Source of the DNA: CBDBEU01 sp965204565
Lineage (GTDB): Bacteria > Pseudomonadota > Alphaproteobacteria > Rhizobiales > TMED25
Reading direction: 5' to 3'
Length of the DNA stretch: 64,000 nt
Assembly (NCBI GenBank): GCA_965204565.1
Contig: CBDBEU010000005.1
Span: 1,922,001 to 1,986,000 of the forward strand
Below the pieces are notes generated by a model. The model was not told where the DNA came from and ran no database searches. It saw nothing but the letters and a program-made list of their open reading frames with translations. The translations under genes and the position numbers were made by a program. Positions 44,888 through 53,625 of the stretch are shown here, piece after piece. The stretch's first letter is position 1, and every line of letters starts with the position of its first letter.

Positions 44888-46054
44888 TTACTCTATTTGC
44901 ACCGCTGCTTCACGTCCCGCCGCGGTTTCAGCCACCAGCGACCTCACCACCTCACGTAAAGCTTCGTCAACGTCGTTTCCCCGAGTACGCGCGGCCTCGA
45001 ATGCTTTTCTCTGGCGGTCAGATGAAGTCCCCCGGGCGGCAATCAGACGAACGCGATCAACCTCATCCACGCACCCAAAGAATTCGGCATCTTCAGCGGT
45101 CAGCTCGATAAGCTCTTCCATCAATTCAGGGTAATCGACAATTACACCACGCCCCAAATCAACCAGTCCCTCGTCGCCGCCATAGCGCTGGGCACGCCAG
45201 CGATTTTCATTGATCAAGAACCGTGAGTAACTGCGCCAGCGTTGATTGGCGGTGCGCAAACGATAGAGCATGCGCGCGATGCAACGAAACAGCGCTGCGA
45301 TGGTCAGCGCGTCCTCGAAATCAGTGCACACATCGGTCACTCGCATTTCGATTGTCGGAAAGCGCGCCGAAAGTCGCAAATCCCACCAGATTTTTGTCGC
45401 ATCATCCATGAGCCCCGCCCCGGTCAGCACATCGACGGTGCGCTGATACTCAGCGAAGCTCAAAAAGGGTTCCGGCAAACCGGTTCGCGGCAATCCGTTA
45501 AGTACCGACAAGCGGTAGCACTTCAGACCGGTATCAAGCCCCTGCCAATAGGGCGAAGAGGTCGACAACGCCAAAAGATGCGGCAGGAAATAGGAAATCT
45601 GATTGAACACATCGACCCGCAGATCCTCATCCTCTATCGCCACATGAACATGCATTCCACAGATCAGTAGGCGATCCGCGACGGCTTGCAGGTCGCGCTG
45701 CAGATCATCGTATCGCTGCTTGGCCGTGTGGCGCTGAGAATGCCATGAGGCGAAAGGATGGGTACTCGCTGCAATCGGTGCCAACCCATGCCGGCCGGCA
45801 ACTTCACTCACTGTCCGCCTGAGCCCCGCCAGTTCGGATCGGGCTTCCGCGAGGGAGGTGCATACACTTGTGCCGACTTCGATCTGTGATTGCAGGTATT
45901 CGTTGGTGACATGCGGTCCGATGCGCTCCGTACACGCATCAAACAGCGATTGTGGCGGTTCAGCCACAAGATCGCCGCTGACCGGATCAACAATCAGGTA
46001 TTCTTCCTCAATGCCGAGGGTGAAACTGGGTTCTCTTACTTTCATGACACCCAT
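44888..46054 (-). CDS. YbdK-type carboxylate-amine ligase (glutamate-cysteine ligase family 2)
   Basis: The 388-residue protein belongs to the GCS2 family: SFTLGIEEEYLIVDPVSGDL at the N-terminus, NEYLQSQIEVGT, ICGMHVHVAI, LPRTGLPEPFLSFAEY and the C-terminal RFLINENRWRAQRYG are diagnostic. E. coli YbdK has weak gamma-glutamylcysteine synthetase activity and its true substrate is unknown. The ATG at 46054 (or 46045) matches the family start; the longer frame adds an arginine-rich leader. It lies between two IS remnants but is intact. Confidence 0.9.
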   Translation of the reverse strand: MGVMKVREPSFTLGIEEEYLIVDPVSGDLVAEPPQSLFDACTERIGPHVTNEYLQSQIEVGTSVCTSLAEARSELAGLRRTVSEVAGRHGLAPIAASTHPFASWHSQRHTAKQRYDDLQRDLQAVADRLLICGMHVHVAIEDEDLRVDVFNQISYFLPHLLALSTSSPYWQGLDTGLKCYRLSVLNGLPRTGLPEPFLSFAEYQRTVDVLTGAGLMDDATKIWWDLRLSARFPTIEMRVTDVCTDFEDALTIAALFRCIARMLYRLRTANQRWRSYSRFLINENRWRAQRYGGDEGLVDLGRGVIVDYPELMEELIELTAEDAEFFGCVDEVDRVRLIAARGTSSDRQRKAFEAARTRGNDVDEALREVVRSLVAETAAGREAAVQIE

Positions 46055-46124
46055 GACTATAGTCGCGACTCGCGCGCGCCTGAAGCGATATCGCCACAGC
46101 GGCCGCCATTGAGCCGCCGATTCA

Positions 46125-46955
46125 ACGGATCGCCGCCACACACTCGGCAAACTTCTCATCAGGTGAGTGGTCGTTCAACGTCTTTCTCTGCCGCTCATTG
46201 AGTTCCCGCGCTACGGCATCGGGTTTGGCCCGGCTGTGCATAGACAGGTCAGTGCCTTTGGGGAGGTACTGTCGCAGCAGCCGGTTGGTGTTCTCGTTGA
46301 TGCCGCGCTGCCGGGGGCTGTGGGGCCAGGGACTGTGGGGATCGCAGAAGCAGACCTCGAGGTCGGTCGCAAGCGTGAGATGCCTGGGTCGGCAAGTTCC
46401 CTGCCCCGGTCCCGGGTGAGCGACCCGCACAGTTCACGCGGCAGGTGCTGAACCTGCCTGACGAGCGCGGCTACGACGCCGTCGGTGTTCTTGTCGGGGA
46501 CCCTGGCGAGGAGCACGTAACGGAACTGACGCTCGACCGGCGTTGCGATGTAACTGCCGCGAGAGCCGGCAATCGAATCCCCCTCCCGGTGGCCGGGGAT
46601 GGCGCGGTCCCGTGCGGCGGCCGGACGTTCGCGGATCGAGACCGCATCTTTGATCCGGCCGAGCCCGTCGCGCTTGAGACCGGCGTGCCGGAAGCGGCGG
46701 ATCGCGCGTGTTGCGCGCGGACGGGCCGGCAATTCCTTCTTCAGAACGCCCCGGGTCTGCCCGGGTCCGGATGAACAGGCCTCGATAGATGGTCTCATGG
46801 GACAGGCGTGCATCCTCATCGTCGGGATGCCTGCGCTTCAGCCAGCCCGCGATTTGCTGAGGCGACCATTTGCGCTCAAGCTTGCCCGATAGTGTCCGGC
46901 AGAGCGATCGCCGACAAGCAAGCTTGCGCAGCCTGGGGCGCAGGGCCCGGTCCCG
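46125..46955 (-). mobile_element. IS30-family transposase remnant
   Basis: Minus-strand segments in three frames add up to most of an IS30 transposase: LACRRSLCRTLSGKLERKWS, PQQIAGWLKRRHPDDEDARL, SHETIYRGLF, then DAVSIRERPAAARDRAIPGH and REGDSIAGSRGSYIATPVER. VRQVQHLPRELCGSLTRDRG and finally RGINENTNRLLRQYLPKGTD follow. Several frameshifts make it inactive. It joins an IS1380 fragment directly at about 46955 in the same orientation. Confidence 0.85.
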
Positions 46956-47575
46956 GTAACGCTCGACGACGGGTTGCAGAACGCCGCGCCGGCCGTCGGC
47001 GCTGTGGACGTTGCCGGGACGAAGTCGGCTGCATTCCGGATCGCCGAACCGGTTGAACACAAACAGCAGATGGCAGCAGGTGCAGGCGAAGGGCCCATTC
47101 CAGGCGGCACCTGCCTGATCGCCATGGAATCCATGTCGAGCACAATGGACCTGGGCGGATGCCGCGCGTGCACCCGGTCAATCCGTTGCCCCGACAGATC
47201 GGCCGGTGCGGGGAGGTTCTCGTCACCGGCAGGGAACTCCGTCTCCAATCGCCACATCCGGTCGGCGCACGCGGCCTGCCCGGCTACGGCGCGCCCGCCG
47301 ACAATCCATCGCATCGCGGGATCGCATCCCGGGCGGCCGGCGTCGTTTACGCCCTCATGGCCACCGAGGCGACCGAAGACGGATCGGTGAAACAATCCCG
47401 TCATCGCGTGCCGGCCGTTCTTGCCGGTGCGCGGATCGACAGGCTCATGGCCGGCCATGCCCGTCAACCGGTTCACCCGCCGGGTTCGCCATATGCCGCG
47501 CCCCAAAATGCGCTCAAGACATTGGTTCTCATCACAGAACCAACGATCAATGGAGCTATATGGGAAATGCAGGCT
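46955..47575 (-). mobile_element. IS1380-family transposase fragment
   Basis: Minus strand: IDRWFCDENQCLERILGRGI, DPRTGKNGRHAMTGLFHRSV, GCDPAMRWIVGGRAVAGQAA, HPPRSIVLDMDS and, after a frameshift, NRFGDPECSRLRPGNVHSAD. These are the N-terminal and middle blocks of IS1380 transposases; the C-terminal half is replaced by IS30 sequence. Its upstream end lies at the very end of truA. Confidence 0.75.
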
Positions 47576-48311
47576 CATAGTCAACGCGGGCGAGATAAAG
47601 CCCATGGGCCGGCGCGACGGCGCCACAGGCGGCGCGGTCGCAGACTGCTAGCGCCTCGGCAATCGCACCGACCGGCCATTTACCCTCACCCACCAGCTTG
47701 AGGCTGCCGACGATCGAGCGCACCTGACGGTGCATGAAGGAACGCGCGCAGGTTGTGAGTTCGATGTCCTCACCCGTGCGGTGAACGGCAATCTCATCCA
47801 GCGTCTTGACCGGCGAGGTCGCCTGGCAATTGACCGATCTGAAGGTTGTGAAATCATTCCGGCCGAGCAGTGCCTGCGCCGCCTCGTGCATCAGTTCGGC
47901 ATTCAGCGGCACGCCGACCCGCCAGGCGCGATTGTAGTCGAGCGCCAGAGGCGCACGGCGATTAACCATGCGGTATCGGTAATGGCGCCTGATTGCCGAC
48001 AGCCGTGCATCGAAGCTGTCCGGCACCTCTTCGGCTTCGACGATCGCCACCGGGTCGGGTCGCAAATGATCGTTCATGGCATCACGCACGGTGCCCTCCG
48101 GCCACACGCGGGCTAGATCGATATGCGCCACCTGGCCGGTGGCATGCACTCCGGCATCGGTGCGCCCGGCGCCGAACACAGTGACGCTTTCACCGGAAAA
48201 ACCCTGGATCGCGGCGGCAAGGCGTGACTGCACCGTGGGGCTGCCGTCCTGCTCCTGCCAGCCGGCAAAGGGCGTGCCGTCATATTCGATGGTGAGCTTG
48301 AAACGGGGCAT
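47556..48311 (-). CDS. truA: tRNA pseudouridine(38-40) synthase
   Basis: TruA modifies the anticodon-stem uridines 38-40. The 251 residues start MPRFKLTIEYDGTPFAGWQE, carry the catalytic Asp D52 in FGAGRTDAGVHATGQVAH, and have RSIVGSLKLVGEGKW near the end. The ATG at 48311 is the standard start; a longer frame overlaps fmt. The C-terminus (LARVDYEPAFPI) runs a few codons into the IS1380 boundary, so the original stop may have been altered. The order def-fmt-truA is usual in alphaproteobacteria. Confidence 0.95.
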   Translation of the reverse strand: MPRFKLTIEYDGTPFAGWQEQDGSPTVQSRLAAAIQGFSGESVTVFGAGRTDAGVHATGQVAHIDLARVWPEGTVRDAMNDHLRPDPVAIVEAEEVPDSFDARLSAIRRHYRYRMVNRRAPLALDYNRAWRVGVPLNAELMHEAAQALLGRNDFTTFRSVNCQATSPVKTLDEIAVHRTGEDIELTTCARSFMHRQVRSIVGSLKLVGEGKWPVGAIAEALAVCDRAACGAVAPAHGLYLARVDYEPAFPI

Positions 48312-48327
48312 GATGTTTTTTGCGCCC

Positions 48328-49260
48328 TCACCCGACCCTGGTGCCGGGCGACAGACGCTGCCCGCGGAGGAACTCGGCGCCCGAAACCGGCGCCTTGCCG
48401 GCGCGCTGGACCTGTACCAAGCGCACGGCGCGCTGGCCGCAAGCAATGGTCAGATCATCACCGAGAACGGCGCCGGGCTCGCCCTTGCCATCAACCAATT
48501 CCGCACGCAGTACCTTGAGCCGGATCGGCGCCCTGGCGCCTGGAACCTCAAACCAAGCGCCGGGAAAGGGGCTAAGACCCCTGATCAAATCGTGCACCAC
48601 GCTGGCGGGGCTGGCAAAATCAATGCGCGCCTTGGCCTTGTCGATCTTGGCCGCATAGGTGACGCCTTCTTGTTCCTGCGCGCGGCAATCGAGTGTACCG
48701 CCCTCAAGATCGCCGAGCGCGCGCGCCATCAGCGCCGCGCCGAGGCGCGCCAACTGATCGTGAAGTTCGCCCGCCGTCGCATCCGGGCCAATGGCAACTT
48801 TTTCGCCAAGGCACACCGGGCCGGTATCGAGCTCGGCATCCATGCGCATCACCATAATTCCGCTCTCGGTATCGCCCGCCATGATGGCGCGCTGGATGGG
48901 TGCGGCGCCGCGCCAGCGCGGCAGCAGCGAGGGGTGGAGATTGAAACAGCCCTCGGCGGGCGCATCCAGCACCGTGCCGGGCAGGATCAGCCCATAGGCG
49001 ACGACCACGGCGACATCGAGTTCCAGGGTTTTAAAGCGCGCCTGTTCGGCCGGGTCCTTGAGCGAGACCGGTGTGCGCACTTCAAGGCCAAGTCCAGTGG
49101 CAATTTGATGAACGGTGGAGGGCCGCTCGGCCATGCCGCGACCTGCCTTACGCGGCGGCTGGGTATAGACCGCGGCGATCTCATGGCCGGCGCGCGCCAG
49201 TTCGGCCAATGTGGGGCCGGCAAATTCCGGCGTGCCCATGAATGCAAGACGAAGGGTCAT
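48328..49260 (-). CDS. fmt: Methionyl-tRNA formyltransferase
   Basis: It formylates initiator Met-tRNA using 10-formyl-THF. The 310 residues start MTLRLAFMGTPEFAGPTLAE, and the catalytic core FNLHPSLLPRWRGAAPIQRA (Asn, His) with an Asp in the MDAELDTGPV region is intact. It lies 10 bp after def in the same direction and 16 bp before truA, so the three form one operon. Confidence 0.97.
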   Translation of the reverse strand: MTLRLAFMGTPEFAGPTLAELARAGHEIAAVYTQPPRKAGRGMAERPSTVHQIATGLGLEVRTPVSLKDPAEQARFKTLELDVAVVVAYGLILPGTVLDAPAEGCFNLHPSLLPRWRGAAPIQRAIMAGDTESGIMVMRMDAELDTGPVCLGEKVAIGPDATAGELHDQLARLGAALMARALGDLEGGTLDCRAQEQEGVTYAAKIDKAKARIDFASPASVVHDLIRGLSPFPGAWFEVPGARAPIRLKVLRAELVDGKGEPGAVLGDDLTIACGQRAVRLVQVQRAGKAPVSGAEFLRGQRLSPGTRVG

Positions 49261-49270
49261 GGGCCGCCTC

Positions 49271-49801
49271 TCAGGCCGCGCCCATCTCGCGCTCGCGTTC
49301 TTTGGCCGCCTTGACGAATTTGCGGGTGATGCGCTCGCGCTTCAGGCGCGAGATGTGGTCGATGAACAAAATTCCGTTCAAATGGTCGACCTCATGCTGG
49401 ATACAGGTAGCGAGCAGCCCCTCGCATTCCATCTCACGCTCGGCGCCGGTTTCGTCCAGATAGCGCACATGGCAGGCGGCGGGTCGCCCGACCATCTCGT
49501 AGAATTCGGGGATCGACAGGCAGCCTTCCTCGTGCTCGTTCAGGTCCTCCGAAACCCACACGATTTCCGGGTTGATGAAGCGGTGGGGCTCGGGCTCGGC
49601 CTCCTTGTCGGCGCAGTCGGCAACGACGATGCGCCGCGCCACACCGATCTGAACCGCCGCCAGCCCAATGCCCGGCGCGTCATACATGGTCTCCAGCATG
49701 TCATCCAACAGCGCGCGCACGCCGTCATCGACCCTGGTTACCGGCTCGGCAACGCGGCGCAGGATCGGTTCTGGAAGGGTCAAAATCTGTCGTACTGCCA
49801 T
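49271..49801 (-). CDS. def: Peptide deformylase
   Basis: An iron/zinc metalloenzyme that removes the N-formyl group from nascent proteins. In 176 residues the three motifs are GIGLAAVQIG, EGCLSIPEF (metal Cys) and QHEVDHLNG (two metal His and the catalytic Glu). The ATG at 49801 gives the normal length; the frame upstream is unrelated. The gene is divergent from the rmuC remnant, the conserved Rhizobiales arrangement. Confidence 0.97.
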   Translation of the reverse strand: MAVRQILTLPEPILRRVAEPVTRVDDGVRALLDDMLETMYDAPGIGLAAVQIGVARRIVVADCADKEAEPEPHRFINPEIVWVSEDLNEHEEGCLSIPEFYEMVGRPAACHVRYLDETGAEREMECEGLLATCIQHEVDHLNGILFIDHISRLKRERITRKFVKAAKEREREMGAA

Positions 49802-49895
49802 ATCGGTCAAATAAGCGAGGGTTGGTGGCCGGTCAACTGCGCGCTGTTCGCTTGATGCTTTATACTGGATTAAGCGAATCAGTCGGGGCGAGTCC

Positions 49896-50560
49896 ATGAA
49901 CGAGACTCTGTTCCTATTCGAAAGCAGGCCTTTTACGATTCTGGAAACTGCCGCGGGCGGCGCGGGTCTGATCGTTTTTCTGCTTGTGATCCTCACAATC
50001 ATGGTGATTGCGGGCCAGCGGTGCAGGGCGTGTTCGTACCGCGATCTGGAAGACCAATTGCGCTTCATGGGCCTAGGCCCATGGCGAGTTGACGGGCCGC
50101 GTTCGGATGCTGGCGGAAGCTGCAACCAACGGCCAGTCTGCGCTCAAACGCTCGCTCGACGAGCGGCTCGACATTGTGAGCCAACGGCTGGGGCAGAATC
50201 TGACCGGGACCGCGATGCGCACCGGCGAGAATCTCAACCGGCTGAATGAGCGGCTGGCGGTGATCGACACCGCCCGGCGCAATCTGGCCGGGCTTTCAAG
50301 CAGGGTGGTGGGCTTGCAGGAAATCCTCGCCAACAAGCAGGCGCGCGGCGCCTTCGGCCAGGGCAGGATGGAAGCGATTGTCGCCGATGGCCTGCCGACC
50401 GGGTGGTGGTTTCGGTCGAAAAGATCAACAATCGCGGGCGCAGGATCGAAGCGCTCGACTTCAGCCGGCGCGGGTGCGCCAGCAAAGCCGGGCCCAGCAA
50501 AGCCGGGCCAAGTCGCGCGGCTCGCAATCGTCACAGTCACGCAAGCAAAAAGTCGCCTGA
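49896..50560 (+). pseudogene. rmuC: Internally deleted rmuC
   Basis: RmuC is a predicted recombination-limiting nuclease-like protein. The N-terminal membrane anchor (LIVFLLVILTIMVIAGQR) is in one frame. The coiled-coil part (ALKRSLDERLDIVSQRLGQN, AVIDTARRNLAGLSSRVVGL, LANKQARGAFGQGRME) is in a second. A C-terminal scrap (VEKINNRGRRIEALDF) is in a third. The conserved catalytic-like domain of roughly 200 residues between GRMEAIVADGLP and the scrap is missing. A 15-bp tandem duplication lies at 50480-50509. Confidence 0.8.
50480..50509 (+). repeat. 15-bp tandem duplication in rmuC remnant
   Basis: CAGCAAAGCCGGGCC occurs twice head to tail near the 3' end of the decayed rmuC. Confidence 0.9.
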
Positions 50561-50621
50561 GGGGGCCTCGATCAGCGCCTTTGGCGCCTGCGCCGGGCGT
50601 GTTCAGGCCGGGCGTCTTCAG

Positions 50622-51227
50622 TCAGGCCGGGTGTCTGGCGCGCATTGCCTGGGCCAGCGTTCCCTCATCAAGATAGTCAAGCTCGCCGCCCACCGGCACA
50701 CCATGGGCAAGCCGCGTCACGGTGATGCCGGCATCTTCCAGAAGATCGGCGATGACATGGGCGGTGGCCTGGCCGTCGACCGTGGCGTTGACCGCAAGCA
50801 CCACCTCGCGCATCTCGCCGGCACGGGCGCGCTCGATCAAAGTCCCGATCGACAGATCATCCGGGCCCACCCCGTCAAGCGCGTTCAGAACTCCGCCCAG
50901 AACGTGATAACGCCCGGCCATGGCGCCGGCGCGCTCCAGCGCCCACAGATCGCCAACCTCCTCGACGACGCACAGAATTGATGGATCGCGGCGCGGATCG
51001 CGGCAGATGGTGCACGGATCGGTGACATCGACATTGCCGCATTGCGCACACAGGGTGATCCTTTCAACCGCTTCATTGATCGCCAGCGCCAGTGGCTCGA
51101 GCAGCTGTTCGCGGCGCTTGATCATGGCAAGCGCGGCGCGGCGCGCAGAGTGCGGTCCAAGCCCCGGCAGCCGGGCGAGGAGCTGAATCAGCCGCTTGAT
51201 CTCCGGGCCGACCGCCTGGGCCGTCAT
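50622..51227 (-). CDS. recR: Recombination protein RecR
   Basis: RecR works with RecF and RecO to load RecA at gaps. The 201 residues have an N-terminal HhH (LLARLPGLGPHSARRAALAM), a four-Cys zinc finger (CAQCGNVDVTDPCTICRD), and a Toprim domain (ILCVVEEVGDLWALERAGAM...GRYHVLGG). The ATG at 51227 with GAGG upstream is preferred to the GTG two codons earlier. It follows ybaB by 7 bp in the classical dnaX-ybaB-recR operon. Confidence 0.96.
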   Translation of the reverse strand: MTAQAVGPEIKRLIQLLARLPGLGPHSARRAALAMIKRREQLLEPLALAINEAVERITLCAQCGNVDVTDPCTICRDPRRDPSILCVVEEVGDLWALERAGAMAGRYHVLGGVLNALDGVGPDDLSIGTLIERARAGEMREVVLAVNATVDGQATAHVIADLLEDAGITVTRLAHGVPVGGELDYLDEGTLAQAMRARHPA

Positions 51228-51234
51228 TGCCACC

Positions 51235-51558
51235 TCAACCGCCGAGGTTGAAGCCCGGGGGCAGCGGCAGACCGCCGGTCAATTCGCTCATCTTTTCGGC
51301 CAGCATCGCTTCCAGCTTCGACTTGGCGTCATTGTGGGCTGCGACCAGCAGATCCTCGAGTATCTGCGCATCATCGGGCTTGACCATCGAGGGGTCGATA
51401 TGAACGCTCACCATCTCACCCTTGCCGGACAGCGTAACGCTCAACAGACCACCCCCAGATGAGCCCTCGACCTCGATTTCGGCAAGGCCCTCCTGCATGG
51501 CCTGCATCTTCTCCTGAAGCTGCTTGGCCTGCTTCATCATGCCCAGAAAATCAGTCAT
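51235..51558 (-). CDS. ybaB: YbaB/EbfC nucleoid-associated protein
   Basis: A 107-residue DNA-binding dimer: MTDFLGMMKQAKQLQEKMQA, GGGLLSVTLSGKGEMVSVHI and EDLLVAAHNDAKSKLEAML are typical. It sits between dnaX and recR, as in most bacteria. The role is nucleoid binding; regulation cannot be judged. Confidence 0.95.
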   Translation of the reverse strand: MTDFLGMMKQAKQLQEKMQAMQEGLAEIEVEGSSGGGLLSVTLSGKGEMVSVHIDPSMVKPDDAQILEDLLVAAHNDAKSKLEAMLAEKMSELTGGLPLPPGFNLGG

Positions 51559-51585
51559 CCGGTTCCTTCCCTCAGCCAGCAGCGC

Positions 51586-53376
51586 TCAGGCACTGCGGCG
51601 CCTGTCATCATTGCGCTCATCGCCGGCCAGACCAAGACCGGTCCTGCCCTGCCCGCCATCGCTGTCGCCTGCCTGCGGCAGATCGCGCACGCCGACCATT
51701 GTGGCATCGGGAAAGCGGTTCTTGACCTTGCGCACCAGTTCCGGCTCCGCACCCTCCTGATCGGTCTGTGGGGTGGAAGGAGCAGCCTGTTCGCGCATTT
51801 GTGTAACACCATCACCGGCGACCGAGACCACCCAGCGAGATCCGGTGGCGCGCGTCAAGGTCGCGGCGAACCGGTTGGCGATATCGGGCGGCGCATCGGC
51901 GCCAAGTTCGATCTCGATGTAGCCGGGCGTGAAGTCCACCGGGCGCACAAACTGCTCAAGCGGATCAACAAGGCGAATATCGAGATCGCCGACAAGGCGC
52001 AGCGCCTCGCCGAAATTTTCAGGCGCCGGTAGTTCTGCGGCCGGCGCTGTGGAATGGTCGCGCGGCACGGCGTCATCTGCCCCGGATGGCGGCGGCGTGT
52101 CTGACGATGGAGAGCCCGGGGAAGCACCGGAACGCGCATCACGGGGCTGATCAGGCGCATCGCTCAGCTGGCGGATGATCTCGCCCGGCGGCGGCAGGCT
52201 TGACGCATGGGCAAGCCGCACCAGCACCATTTCAGCGGCAGCCAGACCGTTACGCGCGCTTTCGACTTCGCGATGGCCCTTGAGCAGCATCTGCCAAGCG
52301 CGCGCCAATGCAGCGAGTGACAGTTTTTCGGCAAATTCACTGGCGCTGTTGTGCTCGGTCTCGCCGAGCGAGGGGTCGGCGAGCGCTGTGTCGGACACCT
52401 TGATCCGGGTCACCAGATGCACGAAATCGGCAAGATCGGTGATCACCACATGCGGGTCGGCGCCATCGGTATATTGCGCCTTGAACTCATCGAGCGCGGC
52501 TGCGACGCCGCCGCCCATGACATGGCCGAACAGATTGATCACCCTGGTGCGGTTGGCAAGCCCCAACATGGCGCGGACATCTTGCTCGGCGATCTTGCCG
52601 GCGCCGAGCGCAATTGCCTGATCGAGCAGCGACAAGCCATCGCGCACCGAACCTTCGGCCGCGCGCGCGATCAGCGCGAAGGCGGCGGGCTCGACGTCGC
52701 ATCCCTCCTTTTCGGCGATCCCTGCGAAATGGTCGATCAGCAGATCAACGCCGACACGGCGCAGATCGAAGCGCTGGCAGCGCGACAGAACGGTGACAGG
52801 AACCTTGCGTATCTCTGTGGTGGCGAAGATGAAGCGGACATGCTCGGGCGGCTCTTCCAACGTCTTTAAAAGACCGTTGAAAGCCTGGCGCGAGAGCATG
52901 TGCACTTCGTCGATGATGAACACCTTGTAGCGCGCCATGCCGGGCCGTGTCTGGGCATAGCCGATGATCTCGCGCACATCGTCAATGCCGGTGTTGGAGG
53001 CGGCATCCATCTCGAACACATCGGGGTGGCGCGATTCCATGATCGCGGCGCAATGTGCGCCCTGCGCTGTGATATCGATGGTCGGGTCGGTCACGCCGTC
53101 GGCCTCGTAATTGAGCGCCCGCGCGAGGATGCGCGCGGTGGTGGTCTTGCCGACGCCGCGCACGCCGGTCAGCATATAGGCCTGCGCGATGCGGCCGGTG
53201 GCAAACGCATTGGTCAGCGTGCGCACCATCGCATCCTGACCGATCAGTCCGCTGAAATCCGCCGGACGGTACTTGCGCGCCAATACCCGATAGGCGGCGC
53301 CGGACGGCGATGCCGGCTCAAGGGCCTCGCCCGGTTCATCAAGTTTCAGCGAATCTTCGACGCCGGGCTCGCTCAC
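51586..53376 (-). CDS. dnaX: DNA polymerase III tau/gamma subunit
   Basis: The clamp-loader ATPase. From the GTG at 53376 the 596 residues contain YRVLARKYRPADFSGLIGQD, Walker A GVRGVGKTTTARIL, the DEVHMLSRQAFNGLLKTLEE Walker B region and the sensor TVLSRCQRFDLRRV, followed by domain III and a Pro-rich tail with a C-terminal alphaproteobacterial tau region. A longer frame to 53436 would run through the SRP RNA, so GTG at 53376, just after that RNA, is chosen. No obvious slippery A-run for gamma was noted. Confidence 0.93.
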   Translation of the reverse strand: MSEPGVEDSLKLDEPGEALEPASPSGAAYRVLARKYRPADFSGLIGQDAMVRTLTNAFATGRIAQAYMLTGVRGVGKTTTARILARALNYEADGVTDPTIDITAQGAHCAAIMESRHPDVFEMDAASNTGIDDVREIIGYAQTRPGMARYKVFIIDEVHMLSRQAFNGLLKTLEEPPEHVRFIFATTEIRKVPVTVLSRCQRFDLRRVGVDLLIDHFAGIAEKEGCDVEPAAFALIARAAEGSVRDGLSLLDQAIALGAGKIAEQDVRAMLGLANRTRVINLFGHVMGGGVAAALDEFKAQYTDGADPHVVITDLADFVHLVTRIKVSDTALADPSLGETEHNSASEFAEKLSLAALARAWQMLLKGHREVESARNGLAAAEMVLVRLAHASSLPPPGEIIRQLSDAPDQPRDARSGASPGSPSSDTPPPSGADDAVPRDHSTAPAAELPAPENFGEALRLVGDLDIRLVDPLEQFVRPVDFTPGYIEIELGADAPPDIANRFAATLTRATGSRWVVSVAGDGVTQMREQAAPSTPQTDQEGAEPELVRKVKNRFPDATMVGVRDLPQAGDSDGGQGRTGLGLAGDERNDDRRRSA

Positions 53377-53407
53377 TTTGGCACCAAGGTCTATGTAAAA
53401 GGGCGGG

Positions 53408-53505
53408 TGGGAGGCTGGAACGGCAACCCGTGTCAATCTCGTTAGGGCTGCTTCCTTCCGGACCTGACCCGGTTGGCGAGGGACCCGCCCGCCGCCAACC
53501 TCCCA
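53408..53505 (-). ncRNA. ffs: Small signal recognition particle RNA (4.5S type)
   Basis: On the minus strand the hairpin apex carries GGGTCAGGTCCGGAAGGAAG, then CAGCCCTAA: the universal SRP domain IV loop (GTCAGG...GGAA...AGCAGCC). The ends pair: TGGGAGGTTGG at 53505-53495 with CCAGCCTCCCA at 53418-53408, giving a molecule of about 98 nt. Location directly upstream of dnaX is conserved in alphaproteobacteria. Confidence 0.95.
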
Positions 53506-53510
53506 GTTGC

Positions 53511-53541
53511 ACTATATCAGACCGTGGGCCCGGATTCACAA
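53511..53541 (-). promoter_or_regulatory. Predicted promoter of the SRP RNA
   Basis: On the minus strand TATAGT (53516-53511) lies 5 bp before the RNA's predicted 5' end at 53505. TTGTGA (53541-53536) lies 19 bp farther upstream. Confidence 0.55.
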
Positions 53542-53625
53542 CCCTTCGATGCAGCCTTCCATGTGGATTGGCGGACGCGGCTTTGTGGTATGACATCGCC
53601 GGATCATTGCAGCAGGTCGCACCAC

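Noticed and set aside
48076..49314. 412-codon plus-strand ORF across fmt and truA
   Set aside because: Antisense to two complete housekeeping genes.
53377..53436. Upstream extension of dnaX to the TTG at 53436
   Set aside because: The added codons overlap the SRP RNA 3' part; the GTG at 53376 just clears it.
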